Shown: positions 23,145 to 34,693 of the stretch, piece by piece
How the letters are laid out: the number at the start of each line of letters is the position of its first letter
How positions within the stretch are numbered: position 1 is the stretch's first letter
NCBI RefSeq assembly: GCF_000516985.1
Contig: NW_006917100.1
Coordinates: 2,469,490 to 2,533,489 of the forward strand
Length of the DNA: 64,000 bases
DNA from: Pestalotiopsis fici W106-1
Lineage: Eukaryota; Ascomycota; Sordariomycetes; Amphisphaeriales; Sporocadaceae
Direction: 5' to 3'
Made by a program: the position numbers and the translations under genes
Notes under the pieces: generated by a model
The model's input: the letters and a program-made list of their open reading frames with translations, nothing else
Databases searched by the model: none
Told to the model about the DNA's origin: nothing

Positions 23145-24522
23145 ATGCTGCAGCAGCAGTCACCTTCGAATGGAAGTCTGGTTGCCAGGTCCCATTTATC
23201 CTATAAACCTGCCACCAACCCGCCTCTCCGGCACGATGGCGGTGGTGGTGCCTCCCCAGCCAACCTGTCTTTTGCGCAGCGCAAAGCCCAGCTGCCGCGT
23301 CCATCCAGATCCAACATTGTCGAAGGAAATCATGTCATGAGGAACATTGACCGGCCGCCTCCGGGAGATATGGTTCACCACCGCAGGTCACAACGCCAAC
23401 CAGGCCTGTCCAAGAAGAGAAGCCAATACTACGAGAATGAGTTTGCCGCTGGTCGAGAGATGGACTCTACCAAGGATCGAGTGCGAAATGAGGCCATTGT
23501 CCTGGCCGAGCTGCGCACAAACGTCATTGTAAGTTCCCGGCATACTGGTCTGTCTGATAGTTGTCTCCTCCCCTTTTCAGTGTATTGTTTCCTTCTTAAC
23601 AAATTCGACTAGATACAAGACGAATTCACCTTCATAACAGATTTATCGTACCACCTGTCCAATAGATACCAGAGATCCATGTCATCCATTGTAATCAACT
23701 TGCAACACGGTTGCTGTTTGATGTTTGGTGGCTCCTTTGACCCGTAAGAATATTCTTAATGCCAGTCCCTCGCTTGCCTGTCCTCAGGTTGTCGTGGCCT
23801 GAAGAGGGCGGCATATCGTATAGATTGTGGATGAAATTTCAGCTAATACCGAATTTGGGAACCCAGTGCATACACTCTGTCGATATTCGCGTTGCCAGAT
23901 ATGGTGCAACCGACCATGAACAAGAGAAATGCGGCCCTCATCCAAAAGCAAATCCAGGAAAGCCTAGGGGTTGCACCTGCGAGGGGGCACGTTAGGTTCG
24001 TCGCTACGCCTGAAGAAGATGTCGCCAATGGTGGGAAAACGGTAGCTGGCGAGTTGGACGATCTGGATAAAGTGACAGCAGACGAAGTCGAGCAGGGTCG
24101 CGAGTCGTCGACCAAACCGCTAAAGATCAAGAGGCTTAGTGTCCGCGTAAGCCTGATTCCTTTTCTGCACATTTTCTTCGTTCTCTCTCTCTCTCTCTGT
24201 CTCTGCCCCGACGGCGCAGCTGATGATGAAGAACAAATAGTCCTTCGCTTCGCTGAACTCGAAACCGAGCACAGCCGTGAATCCAAACCCAGGTTTTGAT
24301 ACACTGCCTACGCCCCCGGCCAGTACAGGCGACACTCCTATGATCACCACTGCCATCCCCGAGCATCCTCTCACTCCACCAGCAGACTCGCCTGGCAGAC
24401 TGGCCGAGGAGAAGCCCGCCAAGACGGCAACCCGCCGGAAAAGCTTCGTAACAGCCTTGTTTGCAGGCAAGTCATTGAGTAAAGAAAGACGTGCCAAGAG
24501 CGCCGCGGCGTTGGCCAACTGA
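23145..24522 (+). CDS. MIF-domain (macrophage migration inhibitory factor-like) fungal protein
   Basis: Four exons, 23145-23528, 23613-23743, 23867-24146 and 24241-24522, give 358 aa. A basic, disordered N-terminal region (1-115) precedes a tautomerase-fold MIF-like domain at about 120-245. Landmarks are ELRTNV, DEFTFITDLSYHLS, FGGSFDPAYTL (split by intron 2) and NKRNAALIQKQI. A disordered tail rich in P, T, K and S follows. In animal MIF the processed N-terminal proline is the catalytic base; here the equivalent position is internal, preceded by over 100 residues, and no proline is seen there, so classical tautomerase activity is doubtful. The third acceptor must be the TAG at 24238-24240, because the nearer CAG would bring an in-frame stop. 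The cellular role is unknown. Confidence 0.88.
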
Positions 24523-25158
24523 AATTACGACCCATGACTCCCTCATCAGCATCGTAATGCACTGGCGTGCTGGAGTACGGAATTTGGAGGGGCATTGAAC
24601 TGGAATAGCTTTGTTCTATGGGCCAGGTTTAACAAATTGGTCACTTGATCTACTCTGTCTTTTCTAGACACAATTAGACAGCTCGTAGTTTCTAAGCTCG
24701 GAAGCATACTCTGTAATGAATTGCCCATTAATAAACAGCTCTCTTCTTGCATTCAAATAGCCGGTACATCTGCCTGTTTAAGAGGGATAGAATAAGACTC
24801 GAGTGAAAGCTGTTGTTTACCAGAATGCCTTACTCCTGTCGTTTGTGGGATCCAAGTAGTAGTGTTGAAAAGGTGGCTGAAGTATTTGATACCTTGTGGT
24901 TGTCTATCGCGCTGGAAACATCTTCACCGTGCAGCGCATCATACGGAGTGCACAGCAGAGAGTGGAGTGCGATCATCTGTGCTGCACATTGAGGGTGTCG
25001 ACTGACGTCACTGTAAATTGATACTTATACTTATATAGTGATATGCATACCGAATGAAACCTGTGTGAACCAATTACTTCGGTGTATACAGGTAAGTTTG
25101 CAATTGACCACCCTTGCTTACCCTTAGGAGGTGTCTTGATTCACGATACTTATTAATG

Positions 25159-25207
25159 GACATGTACATGCAGAATAGACACAGAGTGTATACTGCATGT
25201 ACATGTC
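25159..25207. repeat. Perfect 15-bp inverted repeat with 19-nt spacer
   Basis: Left arm 25159-25173 reads GACATGTACATGCAG; the right arm 25193-25207 is its exact reverse complement. Each arm is itself partly palindromic (CATGTACATG). RNA or single-stranded DNA here would form a stem-loop. It could be a factor-binding site or a MITE-like remnant; nothing around it decides this. Confidence 0.9.
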
Positions 25208-25302
25208 AATCGTATTGACCTGGACATGTGGTGACTCCGTGTAATGACCAGAACAGATACACTGTGCAGTCACTAGCCTCACTTGCCGTCTCGCTCCACC
25301 CA

Positions 25303-25326
25303 CCACACACACACACACACACACAC
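25303..25326. repeat. (CA)n microsatellite
   Basis: About eleven CA units in the upstream region of GTR2. Confidence 0.9.
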
Positions 25327-26889
25327 GTCGCTTGACTCCATCAGCCTTGCATATCCGGATGGAACCTTGGAATACTACTACATACTTTACTTCTCGTGAG
25401 CATTGGCGACTTCGATTTCTCAGGTCTTTCAGAAGATTCAAGACGCCTCAAGCTGCTGAAGAAGGATCTCACCCGCCGAGGCAGAGCCACAACATCATCC
25501 CTCGCTTTGGGGCTCAGCAAACGCACACGCTGGCGACAGCTCAACTGGAACCATCTGCAGACTCATACCAAAGGCCACACCAACCCTCTCTTGCAGCAGT
25601 CGGCTTGTTCGCGGGCCGTTTGTATCAGCAACTCTGCGTTGAGCCCTTTCGACCGACCTCTGGACTTTCTTGTCATTGCTGTCTGTTGGATGATTTCTGT
25701 GATTGCTGTGCTCCCTAACGTGCAATCCCACGCACGGCGTCTACTCACAACACAATACAATCAATGCTCACAGGCATTTTCTTGGGCCAACCAACTCTCC
25801 GTACGACCCAACGCCAGTCGGCCCGGGAGGGTTGATGCACAGAGATCCACGGTGTCAAGCAAAGTCTATCTTATCGAATAGGTCATCCAGGACGGCGCTC
25901 CTCCAAAAACCCAAGACCAGCCAGGGTAATAAAGGACGTGCGAGTCGTTGCAGCCCAACGTAGAGAGGCACGGCTTCAGCTGCCGTAGAAGGAGTGACTA
26001 GCAGGATCGCTCTACCCAAATTCCTGGGTTCCTTAGAGACCTCTTACGAAGCGTTGCAGCCATGGAGGTAAGACAAGATTTCCTATCTCAATATCTCTGA
26101 TCCGAAACGTTTCCGCATCTTCAAATTCCCCTGCGCGCGTCTCTCTGAAATTGGAAGCACTTCTCCCAGTCTTGCCTGCCTAGTGGTACAAGAAATCTGG
26201 ACTCACAGTTCCCAAGATGATACATGTTCATCTTAATGCCTGCGGCTTTCCCGTGACAACCTGAAGCAATTGGGTCGACGTAAACGATAGGAGCAGGCAG
26301 ACGGCGCAGGCAGGTCCGAGCGTGATAGCCCTGTGCATTGAGTCATCTCCTGAGCTGAGTCTCAAGCCGCTTGTTCGTGGAACGACGAGGTCAGCCACCA
26401 TTTATTTTTATTTTTTATTCCCTGTTCTCGAAAAAACGAGGGTTCTCAATCAGTCCAACATATACATCGAAAGCGTCCCGCACGACAACATGGCACACCA
26501 ACCGCATTATCAACATCGATGGCTTCATGTCTTGCCTATCATGTGCGCTCGTCTCGACACCACCGTCTTCTGAGCGTGTCGACCAGCTCGCCGCCGGATT
26601 CGAGCCTCGACGCTCGGCAGCTCCGGCAAAAGGTCGTTTGTTCGCCAAGGACGGATATCGGGTCATTCTGAGGTTCGAATTACTATCACTTCGCTCTCTA
26701 GACAACGACAAAAACCAAGCCTTTGATTGGAAGCTTTGACTTTTGGACAATTGCTTTGACGTAGTTGCGGCACGACCAGAGACCTTGACGGCATCGGTTT
26801 GCAAGAGCCCAACCAACTTCATTTTCTTGCAAGGATTCTACCGATTGCACCATTTCCTTGAACAATCATATTTCCCAAAGCATCGCATC

Positions 26890-28183
26890 ATGGCCTCTCG
26901 GCTCAGCGGATGGGACATAACTTCCGAGTTGGGAGGTGCCCGTCAAACCACCGAAGGACCAGGTTCGCTCAGTCCAGCTCAGCTAAATCTTGAACGTGTG
27001 TTTGAACAGAATCGACTTCGACAGGGTCAACAACCCAAGAATGGCGCCGCGGCGCCAGAGCTACTCAATCCGGGGCCGCCAACAAAAGGAAAGCCTCGGC
27101 TGCTCTTGATGGGTCAAAGAAGGTAAGGTCATACTAGCCAGTGTCTAGGTCGAGGATCTAACGCAAGATAGGAGTGGCAAGTCTTCGATATCGAGCGTCG
27201 TCTTCCACAAGTTGCCACCAAGCGAGACTTTATTCTTGGAATCCACGGCACGTATCCAGAAAGACTCGATGGCGTAAGTCTTGGCTATTTCCTTGTCATG
27301 AGATGTCATTGCTTAGCTCCGAGTCAGGTCGTTTATGGACTTTCAAGTCTGGGACTTTCCTGGTCAGATTGACATTTTTGAGAATCCCACGTTTGACATC
27401 GATGCCATGTTTGGGGAGATAGGAGCTCTCATATGGGTGATTGATGCTCAAGATGACTATATGGAAGCCGTCGCTCGGCTCAACGTCACCATCCTCAATC
27501 TACAGAGCAGATTTCCTAATATCAAGATCGAGGTCTTCATTCACAAGGTGGACGGACTGTCTGACGACTACAAGATGGATATACAGAGGGATATCACCAT
27601 CCGCATCCAAGACGAAATGTCCGACCACGGCTTTGACAATGTTCCCATCCGCTTTCATCAAACCAGCATTTACAACCACAGCATATTTGAGGCTTTCAGC
27701 AAGGTTATCCAGAAGCTGATACCTCGCCTCGGCAGCCTCGAAGCAATGCTAACGAATCTTTGTCGAACGTGCCGCTTCGAAAAGGCGTACCTATTTGATG
27801 TCTTGTCAAAGATATACATTGCCACGGATAGTGCCCCAGCGGACATGGCCAGCTATGAAATATGCTCGGATTACATTGACGTCATCATCGACCTTACAGA
27901 AGTATACGGCAGTTGGCCACGCTCCCAAGGCTATCGCGAAGTTCTAGAAGGCGAACCATGGAACCAGAAACTTGAGGACCAGGTCGCCAGCACCTGGGCT
28001 GAGAGCTGCATGGTCCTTACCGACGGCAACCGGCCCATCATGCTTCGGGAGGTCGATAAGTACTTGGCGCTTGTTGCCATCATGAAGGAGGACAGCTATG
28101 ATAAAATGCCTCTTGTCAATATGAACGTCGATGTAGTGGTAGAAGGTTTGAAGGAATTCTTTGAGATTACCAAGCCGAAATAA
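26890..28183 (+). CDS. GTR2: Rag-family GTPase Gtr2 (RagC/RagD homolog)
   Basis: Small GTPase that pairs with Gtr1 in the EGO complex on the vacuole and signals amino-acid sufficiency to TORC1. Three exons, 26890-27122, 27172-27273 and 27328-28183, give 396 aa. The P-loop reads GQRRSGKSS, split by intron 1 after the first Arg codon bases; a DFPGQ switch-II motif and HKVDG base-recognition motif follow. The C-terminal half fits the Rag roadblock-like dimerisation region. Roughly 75 residues precede the P-loop, a longer N-terminus than the yeast protein, mostly low complexity. The introns are very short (49 and 54 bp). Gtr2 rather than Gtr1 is chosen from the MGQRRSGKSSI and [12 protein letters not shown] wording. 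Confidence 0.93.
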
Positions 28184-28930
28184 TGATTTTTCTTCTTCTT
28201 TTCTCTCTCTGTCTCTAGGTATACTTACACTGCATGCGCTTTTTGCCTGCTTCGTCATTGAGCGCCAGCGCGTCTAGACCACAAGTCCCCAATATATACG
28301 TGTATACGTATGACTGGTGTTCACGTTTGATTCAGCCACCCGCAACATCGTCATGTGATTGCTGACATGGCCTGGCGCTTGGACAATGAGAACATATCAA
28401 GAAAGCTGGGCTTTGGGGCATTTTACGATTACATTGGTGCCCTAAATCTCTACGCCACGTTACTGGGGCCGAACTGAGACTCACTATCTTGGTAGGTATG
28501 AAGAGACACCATGTACACGAGCCAAGTTCTATCATCTTTCAAAATGTCGCCACTGTTCATTCTACGACTCTGGGGGTATTACTGATTAGAGATTGATCAT
28601 AACGCCATCCGACTCCACGGACCAGAAACGTAATCTAACGATGCCACTAAACAGATCCGTGAACGCCCTTCACTTCGCATCACATCATACTAACCCAGCC
28701 AATAGTTATACTGAGTACCTACAGGATCCCCTTCCTTTTCATCTCCCATCTACATCGCCGCATAGAGCTTGGGTTTCCATCTTTCCCCAGCAGTGCCTAG
28801 GCCAATTGTATAAATGGGCCTAGCATTCGGCACTGTTCCGGCCATGTGGTAGTAGCTATCCCCTCGTTCGAAGACTCCGAGCCATGATGGCGAAGCCTGT
28901 GTGTTCTCGTATCCGCGCTACTGATTGTAC
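28184..28930. other. Convergent gap between GTR2 and PHO85
   Basis: 747 bases between two facing 3' ends; presumably both 3' UTRs and terminators. A CT-rich tract lies just after the GTR2 stop. No gene is seen. Confidence 0.55.
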
Positions 28931-30003
28931 CTAATATCCACCTTGGTAAGCCGACTGAGATGGTATGGGGATTTGTGATGAGTACCCTCTAGATTGTGAG
29001 TGCATTGCCTGCTGCTGTTGCATCATTTGCTGCTGCACAATATCGCTAAACCACGGGTGTTGCAGAGCATCATGTGCGCTGATTCGGTGTTCGGGACGTA
29101 ATACTAGCATTCTCTGAAGGAGATCAATGCCCAACTGATCAATCTGCGGCAGAATGGCCTGCAAACTCTGGGTTGCATACATCTGAAAGTTGGGCTTGTA
29201 CTCGGCGAACTGGGTGATGCCGGGCCACGTTCGTTCCGTGGGCGTGCCCATGATGCGGAAAATTCGAATGATCTGATCTTCGTTGGTTGTGCCGGGGAAC
29301 AGCGGCCGACCAGTGTACATCTCAGCCATGATGCATCCGGCTGACCAGATATCGATGCTAGTGTTGTAGGTTCTACTGCCCAAGAGCACATCTGGGGCGC
29401 GGTACCACAGGGTCACAACCTCGTTGGAGAATGTGTTGACGGGAATTCCAAAGGCACGAGCAAGACCAAAATCGCCAAGCTTCAGCACGCCCTTGGGACT
29501 AATTAGCAAGTTCTGAGGCTTGAGATCTCGATGGAGGACACGGTTCTGATGACAAAAGTCAATGCCCTTTAGCAGTTGATACATAAAGGACTTGATGGTC
29601 ATGGGCTTGAGGGCACCCCTATCGCCGTGGGTATCCATATACTTCTTGAGATCACCGTCCATGTACTCAAAGACCAGCATAAGCTTGTTCTCGGTGTGGA
29701 TAACATCGTGGAGTGCGACTATGTTCTCGTGCTTGAGCTCCTTCATGAGGGAGATCTCTCGAATGGCAGTGGATGGTGTGCCCTCCTCGGAATCGAGGTG
29801 AATTTCCTTCAATGCGACTAGCTCGCCCGTCTGGCGATTTCGGCCCTTGAACACCTATTTGAAACCGAGTCAGGTTAGTTGACATGGCCGCCTCGTGCGT
29901 GCTGGCGTCTAGTGTTGGGAGATTGTCGACGTACAGTTGCATACGTGCCCTCGCCCAGCTTCTCCAGCTGTTGAAAAGAGCTGGGGTGTCTCTTAGCATC
30001 CAT
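28931..30003 (-). CDS. PHO85: Pho85-type cyclin-dependent kinase
   Basis: Serine/threonine kinase that with various cyclins couples phosphate and other nutrient status to transcription, glycogen metabolism and the cell cycle. Two exons, 29935-30003 and 28931-29854, give 330 aa. Visible motifs are the glycine loop GEGTYATV (spanning the intron), VALKEI lysine, PSTAIRE cyclin-binding helix, HRDLKPQN catalytic loop, DFGLA, and [11 protein letters not shown]. The tail is Q/S-rich (QQQMMQQQQ). The Met at 30003 gives the family-typical start [17 protein letters not shown]. The frame stays open upstream for another 76 codons to a Met at 30231, so a longer isoform is formally possible. The single intron is 80 bp. 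Confidence 0.93.
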
Positions 30004-31415
30004 GGCTGGGGTTGTAGATGAAGACGATACAAGCGGGAACGTGCTAAACACGGAAGTGTCGCGGGTGACGGGTCTTTGCGAGGTGGTTTGCGAACCAAAG
30101 AGAATGCTGGTCGCACTCGTGTAGGAGCTTCTCTGCTGAGTTGCGGGTTCCGTTGGTGCGCTGTTCTGAGTCGACTCGAACGAGGCAGCTCGGTTTTCGT
30201 CCGCCACCTGCAATGGGCGATTTTGCAACAACGGCGACGATGTTATGGTGGCGGTCGTGCGTCAGTCAGACGGAGACAGCAGAAACTAAGGCAGGTAGGC
30301 GAGCTCTGCAAGGAGAATGGGCTAGATATTCAAGTGCTCAACAAACAGGCATAGACTCGAGAAATCAAGTGTACCCTAGGTAAGGTGGCTAGAAAGACAA
30401 GAAGTTTAAGAGAGGTTGACGAGTTGCTGCTAGTGTGGCCGACTGGTGAAGGCCCAAGCAAAACTTCCAATACCTGCGGTGATTCCCAATGAGGGGCAGC
30501 AGGCGGGCAGCTTGAGCATCGTCGACTTCTAGTGGTTTGATAGTGGCCAGCATCTACATTACCTACATACCTACAGAGTACTAGGTACATATGAATTGAC
30601 GGTAATGCAGGTAGGCTATGTAGTACAGTGAATAGGACCCCTAAGACCCAATAAGACAGTACTAATGGCGCTTGAATACATGCAACCCAGCGCAATGTTA
30701 CGGTGGACAACTTACCTAGTACTGTGTAAGCCAGCCATACCAGCCTGTACCTAGGTACTGCCGAGCCAGTAAACATCGTTTACATTTATCACATCCATTC
30801 ATGCTATTGACCCTACGCAGCTCCCTAGGTCCAGTTCTTTGGTCATTATCATCTATCGCGCACCCGCTTCTGTGGCCACAGTGAGCAAAATAACACATCT
30901 GCCGCCTGCCACGGCCTCTTGTCTGTTGTTCGTGTTCTCTTAGGTACTGGCCCGACACTCGATAGGTAATGATGGGATTCTCGCCCCGCATAACCCCTCT
31001 TATGTATGGAATGTATCTGACCAGGGGTCGACTGACTGGACCTTAGCTACTACGTGGACGTAGTCTGATTTGGCCGGGGTCAAGACACTATTTTACCTTT
31101 TCACAGTAGGCATGTACCTAGACAGGTAATGATGTGATGCGGGGTGACCCTTTATCAGTGCTGTGTTCCTCTGCCTGTGATCACCCAAATGGCCTGCCCA
31201 AACCCACCACCTTCCTCAACTCCTTTCGAGTACATGATCTCTTCATGTCCTTTTCCATCCATCAACATTGACCAACACATGGTCGGATCGTTCTTCTATA
31301 CTTTTAAGCTAGACGTCTCCCATCTTTCAATAGTGGAATATCTCTTGTAGTGCTCAAGCACTCTAACATCATCCACTACTCTCCACCTAGCCTTCTCGTA
31401 GATGTGAGCGTGACG
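30004..31415. promoter_or_regulatory. Divergent promoter region between PHO85 and the septin-like gene
   Basis: About 1.4 kb carrying upstream sequences of both genes. TACCTA/TAGGTA motifs are frequent (30560-30590, 30748 and 31112), including the palindromic TACCTAGGTA. Bases 30004-30231 are an open extension of the PHO85 frame. Confidence 0.55.
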
Positions 31416-33563
31416 ATGCGGCCTATGCCTGGCGACAATGCCTTTGTGCGTCGACGATCAACCGATCACGACGTGGAGTCTTCAGTCAACCTTGCGTCCA
31501 CGAGCAGCAGTCAAATGTCCTTCTTCCTTGCTGATGAGTCCACTGTTGACTCTTACTTGGATCAGCCCAGTGTCGCCGGCTCCCAGATGAGAGATCCCCG
31601 AAAGCCAGTAGTAGGCTCTGGCCATGTCTTGGCTTGCGAGAGAGATGATTTGAGATCAGAGCAGCCAAGAAGCGCTTCCATACGACCTGAAATGGACTCT
31701 GGCTCCATGTATTCCCCCTTATCAACAGTATCTCTACCTAGTCCGACCCCCGTGCCGGCATCTTCAACGAATCAACATGCTCCCTTGTCGCGACCGATAA
31801 CTCCCATAACCCTAGGCACGTCCGTCACTGGTTCGCTGCTAAGCGGGCCTTCTTCGAGACGAAACTCATTTGTTGGCTCGATATCAGCAAACGCGATCAG
31901 CTTTGATGACGATGATCATGTACTCGAGACGTCAACCGTTGACATGGTTGATAGCGGTAGTGCCCCCCAACTCGTCATGCCAAGTATCAAAATGCCCAGC
32001 CGTCGCCCCTTCACTTCTACGGGCAAGAGCCTAGGCCGCCTAAAGGTTTTATGTGCGGGAGCCTCCAAGACTGGCAAAACTTCTCTTCTAAAGTCTATTG
32101 TGCAGACATGTGAACACATTGTTCATGTCGATCCAATTGTCCCCCAAGCAGGGTCAAGAAGATCAACCAAGGAGGCCATGAGGCCACCACCGAGGCCATC
32201 CCGAGGACGACATTCGGAAACGACCGAATCAATCTATGAGATATTCGCCAGCACAAAATCATATCCTGAATGGTGGGTTGAACTTGGCCACGCGAATTCC
32301 AGTCAAAGGCGAAAGAGCCTGGGCGATCAAGTTCTCGATCGGAACATATGTTTTGTGGACACCCCTGGTTATAGCCTAGGTGCATCTGTAAGTGTCAAAG
32401 TCATCTGTAAGACGGTACAATTGCTTACCACAGCAACAGGCAATGGAAACCATTGTACCCTGTATCGAATATGTAGAATCACACCTGAGTAAGGTATATT
32501 CGGACTCACTGAACGAGCTTGAACGGCTCAATCTTCTTGGGGGCGATGGAGGCTTGCAAGTCGATGTTGTGCTTTACTTGATACAACGCTGTAAGTCAGT
32601 CTTCCACTGACACCCCGGACTTATTCTCATTTCAAAATAGACATGACCCCAGTCGATATTGAGTACCTGAAGCGACTATCATCACTGACAAATGTTATTC
32701 CGCTCCTGGCTCAATCGGACACCATGAGTATCGACGAGCAGAATCTTTGCAAGCAGCAGATACTGGGCCAGCTCCGCGAGGCTGATATAAGCTTCTTCAG
32801 CTTCACTACGGGCTCGGCACTGCAAACAGGCTCCAATGCACCGACAGTTCCATACGCTGTGTCGAGCGCAACCGGGTCTGACCTCGATGTTATGGATGCC
32901 AGCCTTCTCATGAGCCCTGACTACGTCCAGCCGTTAGCGCCTTCGGAGCTCAGCGTGCTGATTAGCCATATGTTCAGCCTCAGTGGATCTTCCTGGTTGA
33001 GGCATTCAGCGGCAAAAAAATACCTGCAGTGGCGTGATGAATCGGCTCCCTCAAGGCCTAGACATCTCTACCAACCTCTGAGCCCCGGGACAGGGGCGCT
33101 TATAGGCCGACCACCATTAACACTAGCGCGGATTACACAGCATCGTGATTATGATGTAAACAACGCCACCCGCCGAATAGAGCTGGTGGACTGGGCAGCA
33201 GACCTCCAGAGGAGTCTTGCACAAGAGAGAGCACGACAGGAGAATCTGGCATGCCGTGATCATAGTACGTGGCCCAATGAGTGTGTCGCAAGTGGAACCC
33301 TCGTCTCAGCGTGTCGGCGTAATGCGCAAAGCCCCGTTCGCAGAAGAAGGAGGCAAGGAGGGGCAGCAAAGAGGACGAGCCGACACCAAGATCCCCTTGG
33401 TTTGCTTCAGGTATTGGCTGACCTCAAGAGCAAAGGCTGGATCGCACTGGAGGTGCTTGGCAGTCTTGGGATATTAGGCGGGCTGGCTTATTACCTGACG
33501 CATCAGAACGAGCCTGCTCAAACGGCTGACGACTGGGCCAGGCTGTGGGGATTTGATATATGA
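31416..33563 (+). CDS. Septin-like P-loop GTPase with C-terminal membrane anchor
   Basis: Three exons, 31416-32387, 32440-32590 and 32641-33563, give 681 aa. About 200 disordered S/T/P-rich residues precede a septin/TRAFAC-type G domain: P-loop GASKTGKTS (215-223), DTPGYS as G3 and AQSD near the G4 position. The helical C-terminal part includes an LAQERARQE stretch and a basic RRRRR segment, then HQDPLGLL and a hydrophobic segment (ALEVLGSLGILGGLAYYL) near the end, which I read as a transmembrane anchor. Classical septins lack such an anchor and end in coiled coil, so this is a separate fungal branch annotated as septin-type G-domain proteins. An in-frame Met lies 66 bp upstream, but MRPMPGDNAFVRR is the more natural start. 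Cellular role unknown. Confidence 0.87.
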
Positions 33564-34693
33564 GGCTTGAGCGAAGAAAGGGAAGCACTGGATATGTTAT
33601 AATGAACCACACGATCATGGACGATGGCATGATAGAGAGATGGTGACTGATTACAGAAAGGAGTCCAGGAAAGCGCGGTGTAGTGTTTTCAGGCCCGTGG
33701 TGTTATTGGTGAAAACGGTTCGGCATCTTCAGAATACCTACATGTGCTTAGTTGTGGTCATATGAAAGGAAATTCAAGATGAGCCGCATTGAAAGCCACA
33801 TCAAAGTCTGTGTGCTGGGACTTTTTTTTATGTCCAGGATCCAGGGGATGGTGTATTTGGACGGCGCATGAAGACGTAATTTGAAATGCATTTTCGAATC
33901 TTGATAAAGGTGAAATTGTATGCATTTAAAAAAAAGAAGATGAAAAGAACAGCGGGAAGAAGCACTCATATTTGAAACGAAATACATGACTAATAACTTT
34001 TGAGTTACTCACCATGGATGCTTCTCTTCTTTATCACCTCAAGGGCCTTTCAGCCTTATCAACGCTCTGAAAAAACGACCAATGCTGACTGACTTCTTGG
34101 CCCAAAACAGCCACCACCTGGGCCAGGACCCAAGGCAACGAGCCGCTAGACGCGCGCTAAGAATCTGCTAACCTACATTAGACTGTGCTCCAGCTGGAGG
34201 CTGGAGCTTACTGGTTGTATCAGAAAGTCCCTCTAAGCATCACTAGAGTTCACAGGTACTTGGCCTATACCCTTCAGTTCAGCGGGGCAAAAGTCGAGTT
34301 GGCGCCGCCACCAGTGAGTGCTCAGTGCAGCGATGAACAAACGTCAAAGCTCTACCTAGTCAAGGCGTGCGATTATTCGCATCTTCACTTTATCTTCTTC
34401 AATCCAAATCCCGATTCGCATCTGCCACGGAACCGTCTTTGGGCGTACGTGCATGCGTGTGCTGCTTCTGTCCTTCCTTGGCCCTGACAGATCCTGACCT
34501 ACGTTTATCCTTTCTTTGGTTGTGACGAAAACCAGTGGGCAGCCGCGTCTTGTGCAAGTTAGACTTGCTGTCAGTCTGATTTCTGCGTGCGACCGATTCA
34601 TCCGTTAACGCCACGAAAGACAGCCCCTACCATCCGGGTCTACTAGAACCTTGGATTCTCATCTTCTCCTGTCGGCAAGGAAGATCATAAACC
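33564..34693. promoter_or_regulatory. Intergenic region upstream of PAP1
   Basis: About 1.1 kb between two genes in the same orientation. A T/A-rich patch at 33770-33990 is probably the 3' flank of the septin-like gene; the last 300 bp is pyrimidine-rich. No gene is supported. Confidence 0.5.

Larger units (their letters stand above)
24523..26889. promoter_or_regulatory. Intergenic region upstream of GTR2
   Basis: About 2.4 kb with no supported gene. It contains a perfect 15-bp inverted repeat (25159-25173 and 25193-25207, 19-nt spacer) and a CA dinucleotide repeat at 25303-25326. A 161-codon plus-strand frame at 25396-25881 shows no recognisable domain and is probably chance. Confidence 0.5.

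Noticed and set aside
24220..24240. Earlier CAG acceptor for MIF-gene exon 4
   Set aside because: Using it brings an in-frame TAG after six codons; the TAG acceptor at 24240 keeps the frame open.
25396..25881. 161-codon plus-strand frame upstream of GTR2
   Set aside because: No recognised domain, poor start context and overlapping frames of similar length; likely chance.
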